64,000 bases of DNA. Origin: Cymbidium sinense. Lineage: Eukaryota; Streptophyta; Magnoliopsida; Asparagales; Orchidaceae. The notes below the pieces were generated by a model. The model was given only the letters and a program-made list of their open reading frames with translations, was not told the origin of the DNA and did no database searches. This document shows, piece by piece, positions 23,200-34,000 of the stretch; position 1 is the first letter of the stretch; each line of letters starts with the position of its first letter. The DNA lies in assembly GCA_021442155.1 (NCBI GenBank), contig CM038215.1, positions 212,778,982 through 212,842,981 on the forward strand, in the 5' to 3' direction. Both the position numbers and the translations under genes were made by a program.

Positions 23200-23850
23200 G
23201 AATTGTCCTTTGCCTCTACCTGGTGGAGGTCGGGTCATCCTACCCACATGTTCGAATAGAGTAACGAATTGTGGGCGGAATCTAATGGCAGGCTCTATAT
23301 CTTCCCCTGAGTCCATGTCTCGCTCTCTTTTATTTTCTTTTTCTATTTATTTTTTCTTTTCATTTTCTAATTCTTTTTCTGTTCTTTTTTTTGTCCCTCT
23401 TGGGGATCTTGACTAGATTCACTAGAATGGACTTGTTAATTTTAGGGAAGAAAATAGGCTACATTCTTATATATCTCGACCTCATGAACTATGAAGGGCT
23501 TGAGATCTCCTTTGATGCAGTATGCAATTCCATCTCTCTTGAACTTCATGCACTAATGTAGAGAGAAAGAAACTGTGTTGTTCTCATGTATCCACGGTCT
23601 CTTAAGCAAAGCATTGAAAGATGTATCCGAGTCTATGATATGGAACTTGGCTTCAGCCTTCCAATCATTTATCTCTAATGATAACACTATAGAGCCTAAG
23701 GCTCTCTCGTCTTATTCATTGAATCCTCTCAATATCATCATCTCTTTTTGGAGTTTGGAGATGTCAATCCTCAAGTAGGCAATGGTTCTTAAACTCATAA
23801 TGTGAAATGCTTTGAAATGTATGTAATTAATGCAAAGAGATTTAGAGATA
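23200..23850 (-). pseudogene. Tat protease remnant and charged linker
   Basis: Minus-strand words FHIIDSDTSFNALLKRPW and IHENNTVSFSLHQC-like (about 23540-23720) match the C-terminal part of Retand-type retropepsins (family TSYNALLGRPWIH). A strongly charged Lys/Glu stretch (23250-23420) and a Gly/Pro/Arg-rich run (near 23200) follow. The catalytic DGGS region and gag should lie above 23850 but are not recognisable. Confidence 0.7.
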
Positions 23851-24658
23851 AAAAATATTCACGAAGTATCACTTGGACTTGTTTCCACACTTTACTGTTT
23901 GATTTAGTGAACTATCATCTTTAGATGAAGTATCAATAATGAGGGACATTTATGATGAATATATTATATTCTTGCTTCATAACATTCAAATTTATCATAT
24001 TATGAATTAGCCTCTCAAAAAAATTCTAAACGTAGAAGTCAAATAAATGAACTTTTAAGGAAAGTCTTTTGGTATGAAAGCTTAACTTCTTGTGCCATTT
24101 GTGATCTTCTAACATCTACAATGGATTAATTGTAAATGGAGAATGCATGTGGATTATAGATAATTAAAAAATTATAATTAATTATATATTTAAAATGATT
24201 AAATTAGAAGATATGTTTAATCTTGTGTTTAGCTACTTGTATCTTTAAAATTAATTCAAAGTGTGGATTCCATCAGATTAAGGTTAGACTTGTAATACTC
24301 AAATGTACAATTATATTGAAGAAATAACCATAATACTCTCAAGTGTTTATTTATTTTGAATATTTTTATAAAATATATATTTAATTAATATAATGATCAA
24401 ATATATCTATTAAAATAAATCTCTAAGTTATTTTAATCATTAAATTATTTATAAATGGTTTGATAAGAATTAGTATGAAAATACCATGAAAATCTGTAAG
24501 TAGGAAAGTGACTTATAATATTTAATTTTTTTTAAAATTCCTCACACGTCCAAATTACAAACTATCTTCAGGATTTTATAGAGTATTATGACCTCTTTTA
24601 TGGGCACTTAAAGTACTAAAATAAAAGATTATTTTTTAACTATAATTTAATATGACAT

Positions 24659-24733
<75 letters not shown>

Positions 24734-25177
24734 TTAAAGTATAACTTCATCTCTATTTATAACTTATTTCTTTTTTTGCATCATTTAAACTTATTGATGA
24801 ATTTAATTTCATTAACTTAATATTTGTGTATATACTTTCAAAAAATATAATAAAAGGTAAAGTGACCAAATTTTCATTGAATATATATCTTTTAAAATGT
24901 TAACATGTTTAATAAATAAAAAATAAATTTACTTAAAATAACTATTCATGTTAGTTTTATAATTTATTATTATAATTAACCCTTGAAACTAAAATCTTTA
25001 AATTAATTAAAAATTATATAAAATTTATTTTTTTAACAAAATTATTTTTATTTTTAAAAATTAGAAAATAAAACTTATTAATAAAATGATATATTTAAAA
25101 CTAAACTAAAATTGTTGATGATTTAATTTATGGCAATAGTCCAATAGGATAAATTATTACTTATTAAACCTGACAAC
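23850..25177. other. AT-rich spacer without genes
   Basis: No coding content recognised on either strand. It contains the (TA)n run at 24661-24732. Confidence 0.6.
24661..24732. repeat. (TA)n microsatellite, about 36 units
   Basis: Uninterrupted AT dinucleotide run of 72 bases. Confidence 0.95.
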
Positions 25178-25185
25178 AATCGACT

Positions 25186-25216
<31 letters not shown>

Positions 25217-25619
25217 GCCTTTATCCTACTAAGTGGGGTTGGCTATATGAATCTTTCATCTCCATTGTGTCCTATTATGTGTCAAATTCTCATTTAATTC
25301 AAGTATACTAAGGTCATTTTTTATACATCTTAACCAAGTCTTTTAGGTCTACCTACCTTTCTTAACATAAGGCAAATCTAATGCATCTACTCTCCTCATC
25401 CGGACGACCGTTTTATGTGTGCCCAAACCATCTAAGGAGACTCTCTCTAATCTTATTCATCTACTCCAACTTTTTCCAAACAAACTCATTTCATTTTATC
25501 TCTAAGAGTAAAGCCACTCATCCACAGCATCCTCATCTCTGTAACACTTAACTTAGTCTTATGCTTCTCTTTTATTGGCCAACATTCGCACCATAAGTCA
25601 TTGCGGTCTTACCACCATC

Positions 25620-25850
25620 TTAAAATCTTCCCTTAAGTTTAAGTGGAACTTTTCTATCACACAACAGGCCAAATGCATTCCTCCACTTCAACCATCCAAC
25701 TTGAATTCTACTAATAACATCTCCATCTATTTCACCATCATTTTGAATAATAGAGCCTAAATATCTAAATCGCTCACTCTTATTAATGATTTGTTCACAT
25801 AATGTCACAACACTACCACTAGAACTTCTACAACTAAAATTACACTCCAT
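25620..25850 (-). pseudogene. RTE LINE C-terminal domain
   Basis: An open minus-strand frame with [35 protein letters not shown] and PLKLKGRF. The family pattern is a FKYLGSIIQ-type strand, then a W-K-W-R segment and the KLKGKFY end. Nothing follows it except the 3' UTR and (TTG)n tail. Confidence 0.88.
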
Positions 25851-25859
25851 ATATTCAGT

Positions 25860-26900
25860 TTTAGATCTACTTAAATGAAAACCTTTAGACTCTAATGTTG
25901 ACCTCCATAATTCAAGTTTCTCTTGGACTCCTCTCTAGTCTTATCAACAAGAAGAATGTCAAAAAGCATACACCAAGGTACATCTTTCATAAATGACTAG
26001 TAAGAACATCGATAACTAAAGCAAAAAGATAAGGGCTTAAAGCTGATCCTTGATGTAATCCAATTGAAATGGGAAAATATTTTGTCAATCCACCTTGTGT
26101 TTGGACATAAGTAACATCACTAGTATACATATCCTTAATGACTTGAATATAACCAATATTAACTCCTTTATGTTCTAGAACTCTCCAAAGAACATCTCAT
26201 GAAACTTTATCATAAGCTTTCTCTAAATCAATAAATATCATATGTAAATCCTCCTTACTTTCTCTATACTTCTCCATCAGACCTCTTAACAAATGTATAT
26301 CATCCATAGTAGATCTACCACGGCATGAAACCAAGTGATTGTGAAACTTTTGTATCACATCGTCGTAACCTCAATTACTCTCCCATAATTTTAATGTATG
26401 ACACATTAACTTAATTCCTTTATAATTTGCACACTCTTGTGCATCACCTTTATTATTAAATATAGGAACCAATAAACTCTTTCTCCACTCATCGACATCT
26501 TTTAGTCTTTAAAATAACATTAAAAGATTTGTAAGCCAAGAAATTCTTTGATCTCCTAAACATTTCCACATCTATTGGAATATCATCGTCCTACTTTTTT
26601 TTTTACATTTCATTTTCTTTAAAGCTTCTCTAACTTCAGATTTACTAATACGACGATAAAATAAAATTCTCTATTTTTGTTTAGGATATTAAGGTTGCTA
26701 AAATCAATCTATTCAGATCCTTCATTGAAAAGTTTATCAAAATATCATCCACCTATTTTCAATATCCTTTTCTAAGAAAAGCACTTTATTATCTTCATCC
26801 TTACACCTCATTTGAACTAGGTATTTACTTCTCCTATCTCTTTGGTTGGCTAACTTATACATACATCTTTCACCTTCTTTGGTATCTAATCTATTGTATA
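25860..26900 (-). pseudogene. RTE reverse transcriptase with deleted active-site residues
   Basis: The minus strand shows motif blocks of RTE RTs: GYIQVIKDMYTSDVTYVQT near 26100-26160, then IGLHQGSALSPYLFALVID near 26000-26070 (with substitutions). The catalytic box at 25949-25975 reads MLFDILLVD, where the family has MLFADDIVLVD. Two codons (A and D) are gone, including one of the two metal-binding aspartates. Frameshifts also separate the pieces. Confidence 0.82.
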
Positions 26901-27222
26901 AATCACTAAAAACTAAATTCTTTGCATCATATATTCTTTCTTAGAATCTCTACAAGCTACTTTATATCTTTCCCAATTCTCCAAGTTTTTACATCTAAAC
27001 CAATTTTATAATAATACTTCTTATTTCTTATCTTTTCTTTTCTAACCAACTATTTTTATTAAAATAAGCTTTTCCTTTTGATTCTTCAAGCACATTTTTT
27101 AGCAACTTAATTTCACTTGCTACTTTTTTCCATATAATATTAGCTTCTTTATGAACATCCTAAATTCTAAGCTCTTGTAGCTTGCTCTTAAAAGTATTTT
27201 TATTTGTGTTCTTTAAGTGTCC

Positions 27223-27640
27223 CTATCTAATCCTAGGACAATAATTTGATTTATTTTTCCTCTTACAATCTTTCATCTTAAAATCTAAAACTAACAATCG
27301 ATGTTGGGTACTTAAACTTTCATTTGGAATGACCTTACAATCTTTACAATCTAAACAATCTATTTTTCTCATTAGAAAATAATCAATATGTGTTTTACTA
27401 GATCCATTTTTATAAGTAATAATATGTTCATCTCTTTTTTTAAATAAAGTATTAGCAACTGCAAAATCATAAGCTAAGAAAAAATTTAATATAGTCCTAC
27501 CTTCTTCATTATTCACTCTAAATCCATAACCACCATGAATAATTTTAAAATCCTCTATCACTGTCCTTTAAATCTCCAATAAATACTTTTCTTCAAGAGA
27601 TATCTTTTGTATTAATCCTCTAATTCATTCCAAAATTTTT
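27223..27640 (-). pseudogene. RTE APE-type endonuclease, C-terminal half
   Basis: The open minus-strand frame at 27223-27561 includes GYGFRVNNEEGRTILNFFLAYD, THIDYFLMRK and LSTQHRLLVLDF. These are the domain's conserved D-F-A-x-N-T, Q-I-D-F/Y and QHRLLV elements. The final histidine motif (QHRLL) is intact. The N-terminal half above 27561 is broken by frameshifts. Confidence 0.85.
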
Positions 27641-27790
27641 CTTTTGAGCTTACATCCAACCCTTGAGGAGCATAAATACTTATAACATTGATAATCTTAG
27701 TATCAACAATAATCTTTAAAGCTATACTTCTATCTTCACATCTATTAATAAAAATGCTGACTATACATTATAAAAATTTTATGATTTTTA

Positions 27791-29043
27791 AAATATTATC
27801 ATTTTAATTTTTTGCCTAAATTTTCAGAGGACCTAAATTAGTTAAATTTAAAAACTAAAAAATTTAAGGTTTTTATTTTTTGTAGGGTGCACAAAAAAAA
27901 ATGAAAAGTAAATTTTAATAACCATTTGATATATATTTTTAAAATTATTTTATTGTAGTGTTTTAGATAAGTTGTGTTATTTTATGATTATTTTTTATAA
28001 TTTTTAGAGTTTTAAATTTTAAGATATAAGATGATTTGTTTTAATTATACACTTAAAGCTAAATATTTAGAATACATATAAATATATCCTTTATTTTATT
28101 TATTCTTATATAAAGCCAAAATTTTTTAAATTTTTTCGTTTGTCCATTTTGGTTTTTCTAAAATGATGAAGTGAAGTGGAGGGAAGGAGAGAAAGAGAGT
28201 GAGAGAGATGAGAGAAAAGCTAGAGTTAAAAGGTCTTAAGGCAATTTTCATTAGACAAGCAAGTTAAGAAAAATTATATTGCTAAAGATAGGCTAGCATT
28301 ACCCAACTATTATTTTCAATTATTATGTTCTTTATTTGATTTATTAATTTTTAATTTGGTTAAATATTAAAATTATGATATCTAGTGTTTTAAAAACTTT
28401 CATTCTATAACTTTTAATAAGTTATTATCCTAGTTATTCAATACATATTGGCATGATAATAATTAGGGTATATATCAAGTACTTTTTATTTTTGATGTAT
28501 ATATCCTAATTTTGTTAGATGAATTTATCCTAAAATTTGGTAAAATTTGTATCACAGCATACTAATGCAAAAGAAATGCCAAGCTAGACCACTGTAATTC
28601 ATCTGTTAGAATTTATATATGATAATTAGCATATTAATTATTCAATGTACCTCTATTTTTGTTAGTTTAAGTGTAATAAAAATAATATGATGAGATGAAT
28701 GCTGAGTATGACAATGAAATGCTAAACATTCTATATATATTGTAAAATATGTATATGCTAAAAAGGCTAGTTACTATGATTCAAGATGATAGAAATATGA
28801 TATATTATATAAAAGTGTAGGTTGACAATCTTTCTTATAAATTTAAGTTAGTGGTGAACCTAATGTAGGATGGGAGATATAAGACTAGGCAAGGATTGAG
28901 GTGATTACTCCCATTAACTTTGCCATCTTACTATTTTGATATAAAATAATATGACATTACACATGACTTAATATGATTGATATAAATATATATATAATAT
29001 GATGTAACAAGCTAGAATACCTAAGTTGTATAATACATTGTAA

Positions 29044-29121
<78 letters not shown>

Positions 29122-30920
29122 GAAAGAGAAATGATCTTGTTTTTTCATATTATTATTGATAATTTAGTTACCCAATGCTTTATAAGTAAGAATATATAAG
29201 AAACTTCTTTTAAATAAATTTAAAGAAAACCCTTATTACATGTATGACTTTATATGATTTACTATAATACAAAGGCTATGTTGGGTTTGATTGTGATCAT
29301 AAGTAATATCAGAGTAATATTTTGGAAGGAATTAATTAAAATATAAAGCTATATAATTGATTATAATATAGGTAATAAAAATTGAATAGTTTGAAGATTG
29401 ATCTTTTCTTTTATCTAGGCTTGCATATGCATCATTTTGAGTTATTAAATATGATTATTTAGGTTTAAGAGTGTTGTGGTTGATGTCTTCTAAGTTCAAT
29501 TACAAGATGACTATTAAGTAGAAATTTGGTCAACTATTGCCATTACAAAATATAATAATGGCTATGACAACATATTTCAAGATATTCTTTACCAATTTAG
29601 TGAATTAGCTGACAAGAGAGCACATAATAGAATGTATAAAAATATAGTAAGCCTTAGAATAGCTACTAAAATTAAAACAAATATTTCTAATGAAATGCAA
29701 TTGTTAATATAAAAAATCACAACATAGCTAAACTTTAAATTCTTCCTTATCAAATATCCCAAACCTAATCATCTCATTAGGTTGACTTTAGTAAGCCTTA
29801 GGATGAATTCGTGTAAGACAATTTTTTGCTAAATTTATCTTACAACTTAGATTTAACTCTAGCTAATCTTAGGGTAGACTTCTTTTATTATTTAGGTTTA
29901 ACCTTTCCTTGGTGAATATAAGTTTTAAACCTAAGCAGTCAAATCCATCTCCATGATCGAACTACTCTTGCAATTGGACATGAATTTCTGAGGTTTGGCT
30001 TGCTCAACCTCAAACATATCTTGGGCGAGTCAATGCAAAACTATCTACCTTCACCCTATAACAAGACTCATAGGTAAGCACCTTTCTCTATCAACGTTAT
30101 CAACCCTAATGATAAATTTTAATTTTAAAATATTTTGCTTGGATGATTACAAGCTTAGATTAACCATAAATCATTAAAACAAATCTAAGTATATCATAGG
30201 CCAAACCTAAGTCAAACTTTAAATTAACATGAGTTGGCTTTATTATCTTCATAAAATCATTCAAGAAGCTCATTTATAAATATATGTGGACATTTCATGG
30301 GTTTATCGATAGGTTCAATCACATTAAAATGACCTCATAATTTTTTATGACTCAATGTGACCTTATTGAGCTAATGACACCTAAATAGAACCAAATAATA
30401 AATTGATTAGTTTAAGTTAAATCAAACCATTTCCCTTGGTGCCTTATATAACTTTCAAAACATAATTAGCCTAATTGTCCATTTGTTCAAGCCCAAAGAA
30501 TCTTATGGATGGCTTTGACCATAAATGCTCATGTTTCTCTTGGGGCTTGAATTAGGCCAATCCAATCATCATAATAAATTAAACCCATGAGCATCATTAC
30601 AGCTAAGGGTGTCTTAATTAATTTTTAAATTGAACTCAATAGTTGCTTTGACCATTCCATGTGGGTCAAATAAATTATTTAAACCAAAGTGTCCAATTTA
30701 GACCAAAATGAGCACACCTCCACTTCAAAATTGAAATTGACTATCAAAATAGTAAAATCTCTTTAAGAAATTTGACACAAGGCTAGAGGGCAATCTCTAC
30801 AATAACATTCTAGTTAATTTAAGCTTGATTTGATGAACTCTTATGGGCCAAATCAATAACAAAGTGACTCTTAATGGGTCAAATTGAACTACTAAGAAAA
30901 ATTTTCAAAATGTTTTATGA
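27791..30920. other. Intergenic, AT-rich, no gene seen
   Basis: Low-complexity AT-rich DNA with the (TA)n run at 29046-29117. From about 29750 the composition drifts toward the CCAAATTGA-rich style of family A that follows, suggesting older related sequence, but I cannot align it. Confidence 0.55.
29046..29117. repeat. (TA)n microsatellite, about 36 units
   Basis: Uninterrupted TA run of about 72 bases; the Tyr/Ile frame over it is an artefact. Confidence 0.95.
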
Positions 30921-30924
30921 AAGT

Positions 30925-32170
30925 GTTGACCTCACTTTCGGAGTGAGGATTTATCCCTCCCATCTTAGATCTAGGATCCTTCTAGATACTTAGACTTTCT
31001 TAATGCTAGGACACTTCTAGTGATTAAGAGAACACTAAACCTTGCCTAGAGATGTATAGGGCATAACCCTAAGGCTAAAGTTTGCCTTGGGACAAATAGA
31101 TTTCACCCCAAGGCCTAAATCAGGACTCATCCCCATCAACTCATTCAAAATTAAGCTCAAGCGATTGGAGCTAAACCAACTTAAACCTATTCAATTAATC
31201 TTAATTGAATTTGGTTTTCTAATCCAAGCTCTAAGCCAAACTAACTTGGACCTTAACCCAAGTTAGTCACCACAATCCTATAACTTAATTCAAACCCATT
31301 CAAGCAAGCTAAATCCAATTTGATTTTCTCAATCACTCTAATTATTCAAATAGATCATTTCACTCCACTCTGACATTTGCAATCAAGTCGATTGAATCAA
31401 GTAAATTTGATCAACCCAAGTTAGCCCATTTGACCTAAAAAGTTCAAATGAGTCAAAACCAATAAAGCCACATCAATTACAATCAGAGCCACCAATCAAC
31501 TTTAAATTTATCATTGAAACATCCCAACCATACATAACCCAAATTGGTCTAAGTTGATTTGACCTAGCCGCTTGACCCAAAGGCCTAATTAAGCTAAACT
31601 CTAATTAAACTTCCATTGGATCAAACCAAGATATCCACTCTTTTCATTGATATTTGTAGGCCATTATTGAACACTCTACTATAATCAATTGAACATAATC
31701 AAGCCAATTTGACCCTTGACCTAAGTTGACCCAATTTAACCTAAAGGGTCAAATTGAACCAAATCAAGTCATATAATAAATTAATTGAAACCAATGCTTC
31801 AATTAATCACCAATTGAATATTGAACATGATCCAACATTCAATTGAACCTAATTAGTTCAACCTAACCCAATTTACCTACTTAGCCAATTCGACCTAAAG
31901 GGAATTGAACAAAATCACTCCCTAATCCAAATCAATTCAAATAAAATTTTCCAATTAATCACTCATGTCTAATTGAACATTGACCTAACCCATGCTCAAG
32001 CCAATTTGACCAATTTGGTCAAATTGATCAACATAACCCATTTGACCCAAATTGAGCCATATGAATTAAATTCAAATCTAATCTAAATTGAACAAAACCA
32101 ATTGCACTCATTCACTCCAAATGACCAAATTAAACTTACCCAAACCCTTACTTTGATGTCTTATACAAGT
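30925..32170 (+). repeat. Dispersed repeat family A, copy 1 (about 1.25 kb)
   Basis: Co-linear with 62815-64000. Both copies start with GTTGACCTCACTTT or a near-identical sequence (30925). They share ACACTTCTAGTGATYAAG, AGCACTAAACC-like and GCCCATTTGACCTAAA blocks in the same order. The first 20 bases form a hairpin (CCTCACT, 5-base loop, AGTGAGG at 30930-30948). The body is a dense mosaic of CAATTTGACC, GGTCAAATTG and CCAAATCAA words in both orientations. There is no ORF of note. It is probably part of a non-coding retroelement or a long LTR. Confidence 0.7.
32002..32026. repeat. Perfect inverted repeat in family A
   Basis: 10-bp arms (CAATTTGACC and GGTCAAATTG) around a 5-base AATTT loop. 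Confidence 0.9.
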
Positions 32171-32950
32171 GATTGTGCTAAATTGTCCGCTATAATAATA
32201 AATTAATATGAATGCTCTTGCTTGTAGGTGATGCTTTTGCCCATAAGCATAATCCAATTAGGATAGATGGGCTTGGTTACCCAAATGCATGGTGCTAAGT
32301 CCAAATATGTGAAATATAATTACCTGGCTTGTATGTTTATTTAACTAACACCTATTTTGCAAGTGCAGTTAAATTTCATTTTTCATAAAAAAAAATAACT
32401 TTTGTAATAGGATTAGAATTAGTGTCGGGTTTAGGATGAGTAGTGGTTAGAAGGCAAAGCCCTAAGAGGCCTTGTAAAGCATGGAATGAACTAATCCAAA
32501 GAAGGAAAGAAGAACAAGAATAGAAGACTCCCATAGCATTCATTTCATTTATAAAATTTAATTATAATCTAGGTTGTATAAGGGTAGAGCTCGACTACTT
32601 AATTTTTTTTTGGTGCACAACAGTACCCAACCTCACCGGCCTTTTATTATTTTACAAAATTCAAATGTTCAATTATTGTGTTTAGATTGTGCAATAGAAA
32701 TGATGTGCTTTTTTTATAAGTTTCTTAAGTGTAATGATTTGATGTGTAGCCTGGATGTGGTATAGGCTCTTTAGAATAAAATTAAATTTTTTATCCTCAC
32801 TAAATAACTTAGAACTAAATTCTAATATAGTCCATAACTTTATTTGAAAGCCTAGGCTTCTAATCAAGATAATAAAAAATTTAGCAACCTCTTAGTTGAA
32901 TTATTGTATGTTATAACAGCATGCATGTCATATTATTTCACTTATGAAAT
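32171..32950. other. Spacer between families A and B, no gene seen
   Basis: No recognisable coding or structural signal. It may belong to the same larger element as A and B. Confidence 0.5.
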
Positions 32951-34000
32951 AGAGATGATCACCACTCTTGCATGATGGGGACATGCTTGACTTGTGAGAG
33001 CAATCTTTGTAGTGGAGAACACCTATTCCCACTAATTTAATGCACAACTCAATTTCATCATGCATTTAGAATAATTATTCTAGTCCTTAGTCTAAATGAA
33101 TGCTCCAAATGATTTTAAAAACTTATAAATTTTCAATAGTAGTCTTAAGTCATGTTTGCATACCAAACATTATCCAGTCTATTCAAGAGTGAGTTTAGGA
33201 CTCTAGCTTCCTTTCTAATTAAATAACAGCCTAGTTATCTTGTATCTACATAAAACTAGCCTACATGATTTTAAATTATAAGAGGTGTTAGCTGACGACC
33301 ACTCCAAGCGGTTGTAAGTCTAGAAGAGTTAGGATGCATCTATTCTCTCTCATGGAGGTAAACTATTATATCTCATTTATCGATTGACTTATGTCATGCT
33401 TCTAGCTGGTGCTGAAGCATTTTAGATTTAGGTTTTGAGCTACTTATTTTTTTAGGCTATGAGTATGAGTCCTCACCTCTTAGGCATTTCCATAATCTTG
33501 TGTTGTTAGACTATAAGCCTTAGTATTCTAATAAGATCCTAATTTAAACAAAAGTAAATTCTCTCTTTTAAAAATATAAAGCCTCACTATAGAGTAGATT
33601 GAAACACTCACTAGGCTTCATAGTATCATGGATGCTTCATACTTATCCACCTTTGAAATCTATGAAGAAGTCTTCCCATTCTAACAATCCCATTTGATTT
33701 CTAATAACTAATTCTTTGATAGTCTAGTCTTAAAATCTTTGGAGATACTCATTGATTACTTTAATCGAAAGTATTATTAGGAAATTCCTATTTCCTAAGA
33801 TATAATTAACTATGGAAGCTTGCTTCCATAGGAAATGAAAGAACTCAACATAAAATAAACTGTACTTTACTTATCCACATAAAGTAAAGGAAAGATCTTT
33901 GGTATATATGTAGGCTCATCTATCTTAGGAGTCCTTATTAGGTATTTAGGTCCATTGTAGGATGATGTTTCTATCTTTTGAGATAGTACATCATACCTCA
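32950..34000 (+). repeat. Dispersed repeat family B, forward copy
   Basis: The reverse complement of 57220-58250 can be followed along this stretch. Matching blocks include a GATTTTAAAT...GGTGTTA pair near 33273, TTTAATCGAAAGTATT near 33761 (partner TTTAATCGAGAGTATT), AAGATATAATTAACTAT near 33799 (partner AAGATGTAATTAACTAT), and GTCCTTATTA near 33932. A short third match lies at 61905-61985. The copies are clearly diverged. No coding content. Confidence 0.65.

Larger units (their letters stand above)
19600..23850 (-). mobile_element. Ty3/gypsy retrotransposon, Tat/Retand lineage, gag missing
   Basis: Minus-strand order is protease, a charged linker, RT, RNase H, a second (archaeal-type) RNase H and integrase. 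The extra RNase H between RNase H and integrase is the known mark of the Tat clade. Upstream of about 23850 the sequence turns into AT-rich DNA without gag, and no LTR is recognisable on either side. All domains carry stops or frameshifts. Confidence 0.85.
25178..27790 (-). mobile_element. RTE-clade LINE, long copy with endonuclease and RT
   Basis: The minus strand runs from an APE-type endonuclease (about 27640-27223) through RT (about 26900-25860) and a C-terminal domain (25850-25620) to the conserved RTE 3' end and (TTG)n at 25178-25215. It is the longest RTE copy here and the probable type of master for the short tails at 6.5, 14.6 and 53.3 kb. Multiple frameshifts and a damaged RT box show it is inactive. 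The 5' limit near 27790 is approximate, and I found no secure target duplication. Confidence 0.85.

Noticed and set aside
28957..29148. Open frame over the (TA)n run
   Set aside because: Its Tyr-Ile repeats come only from the microsatellite.
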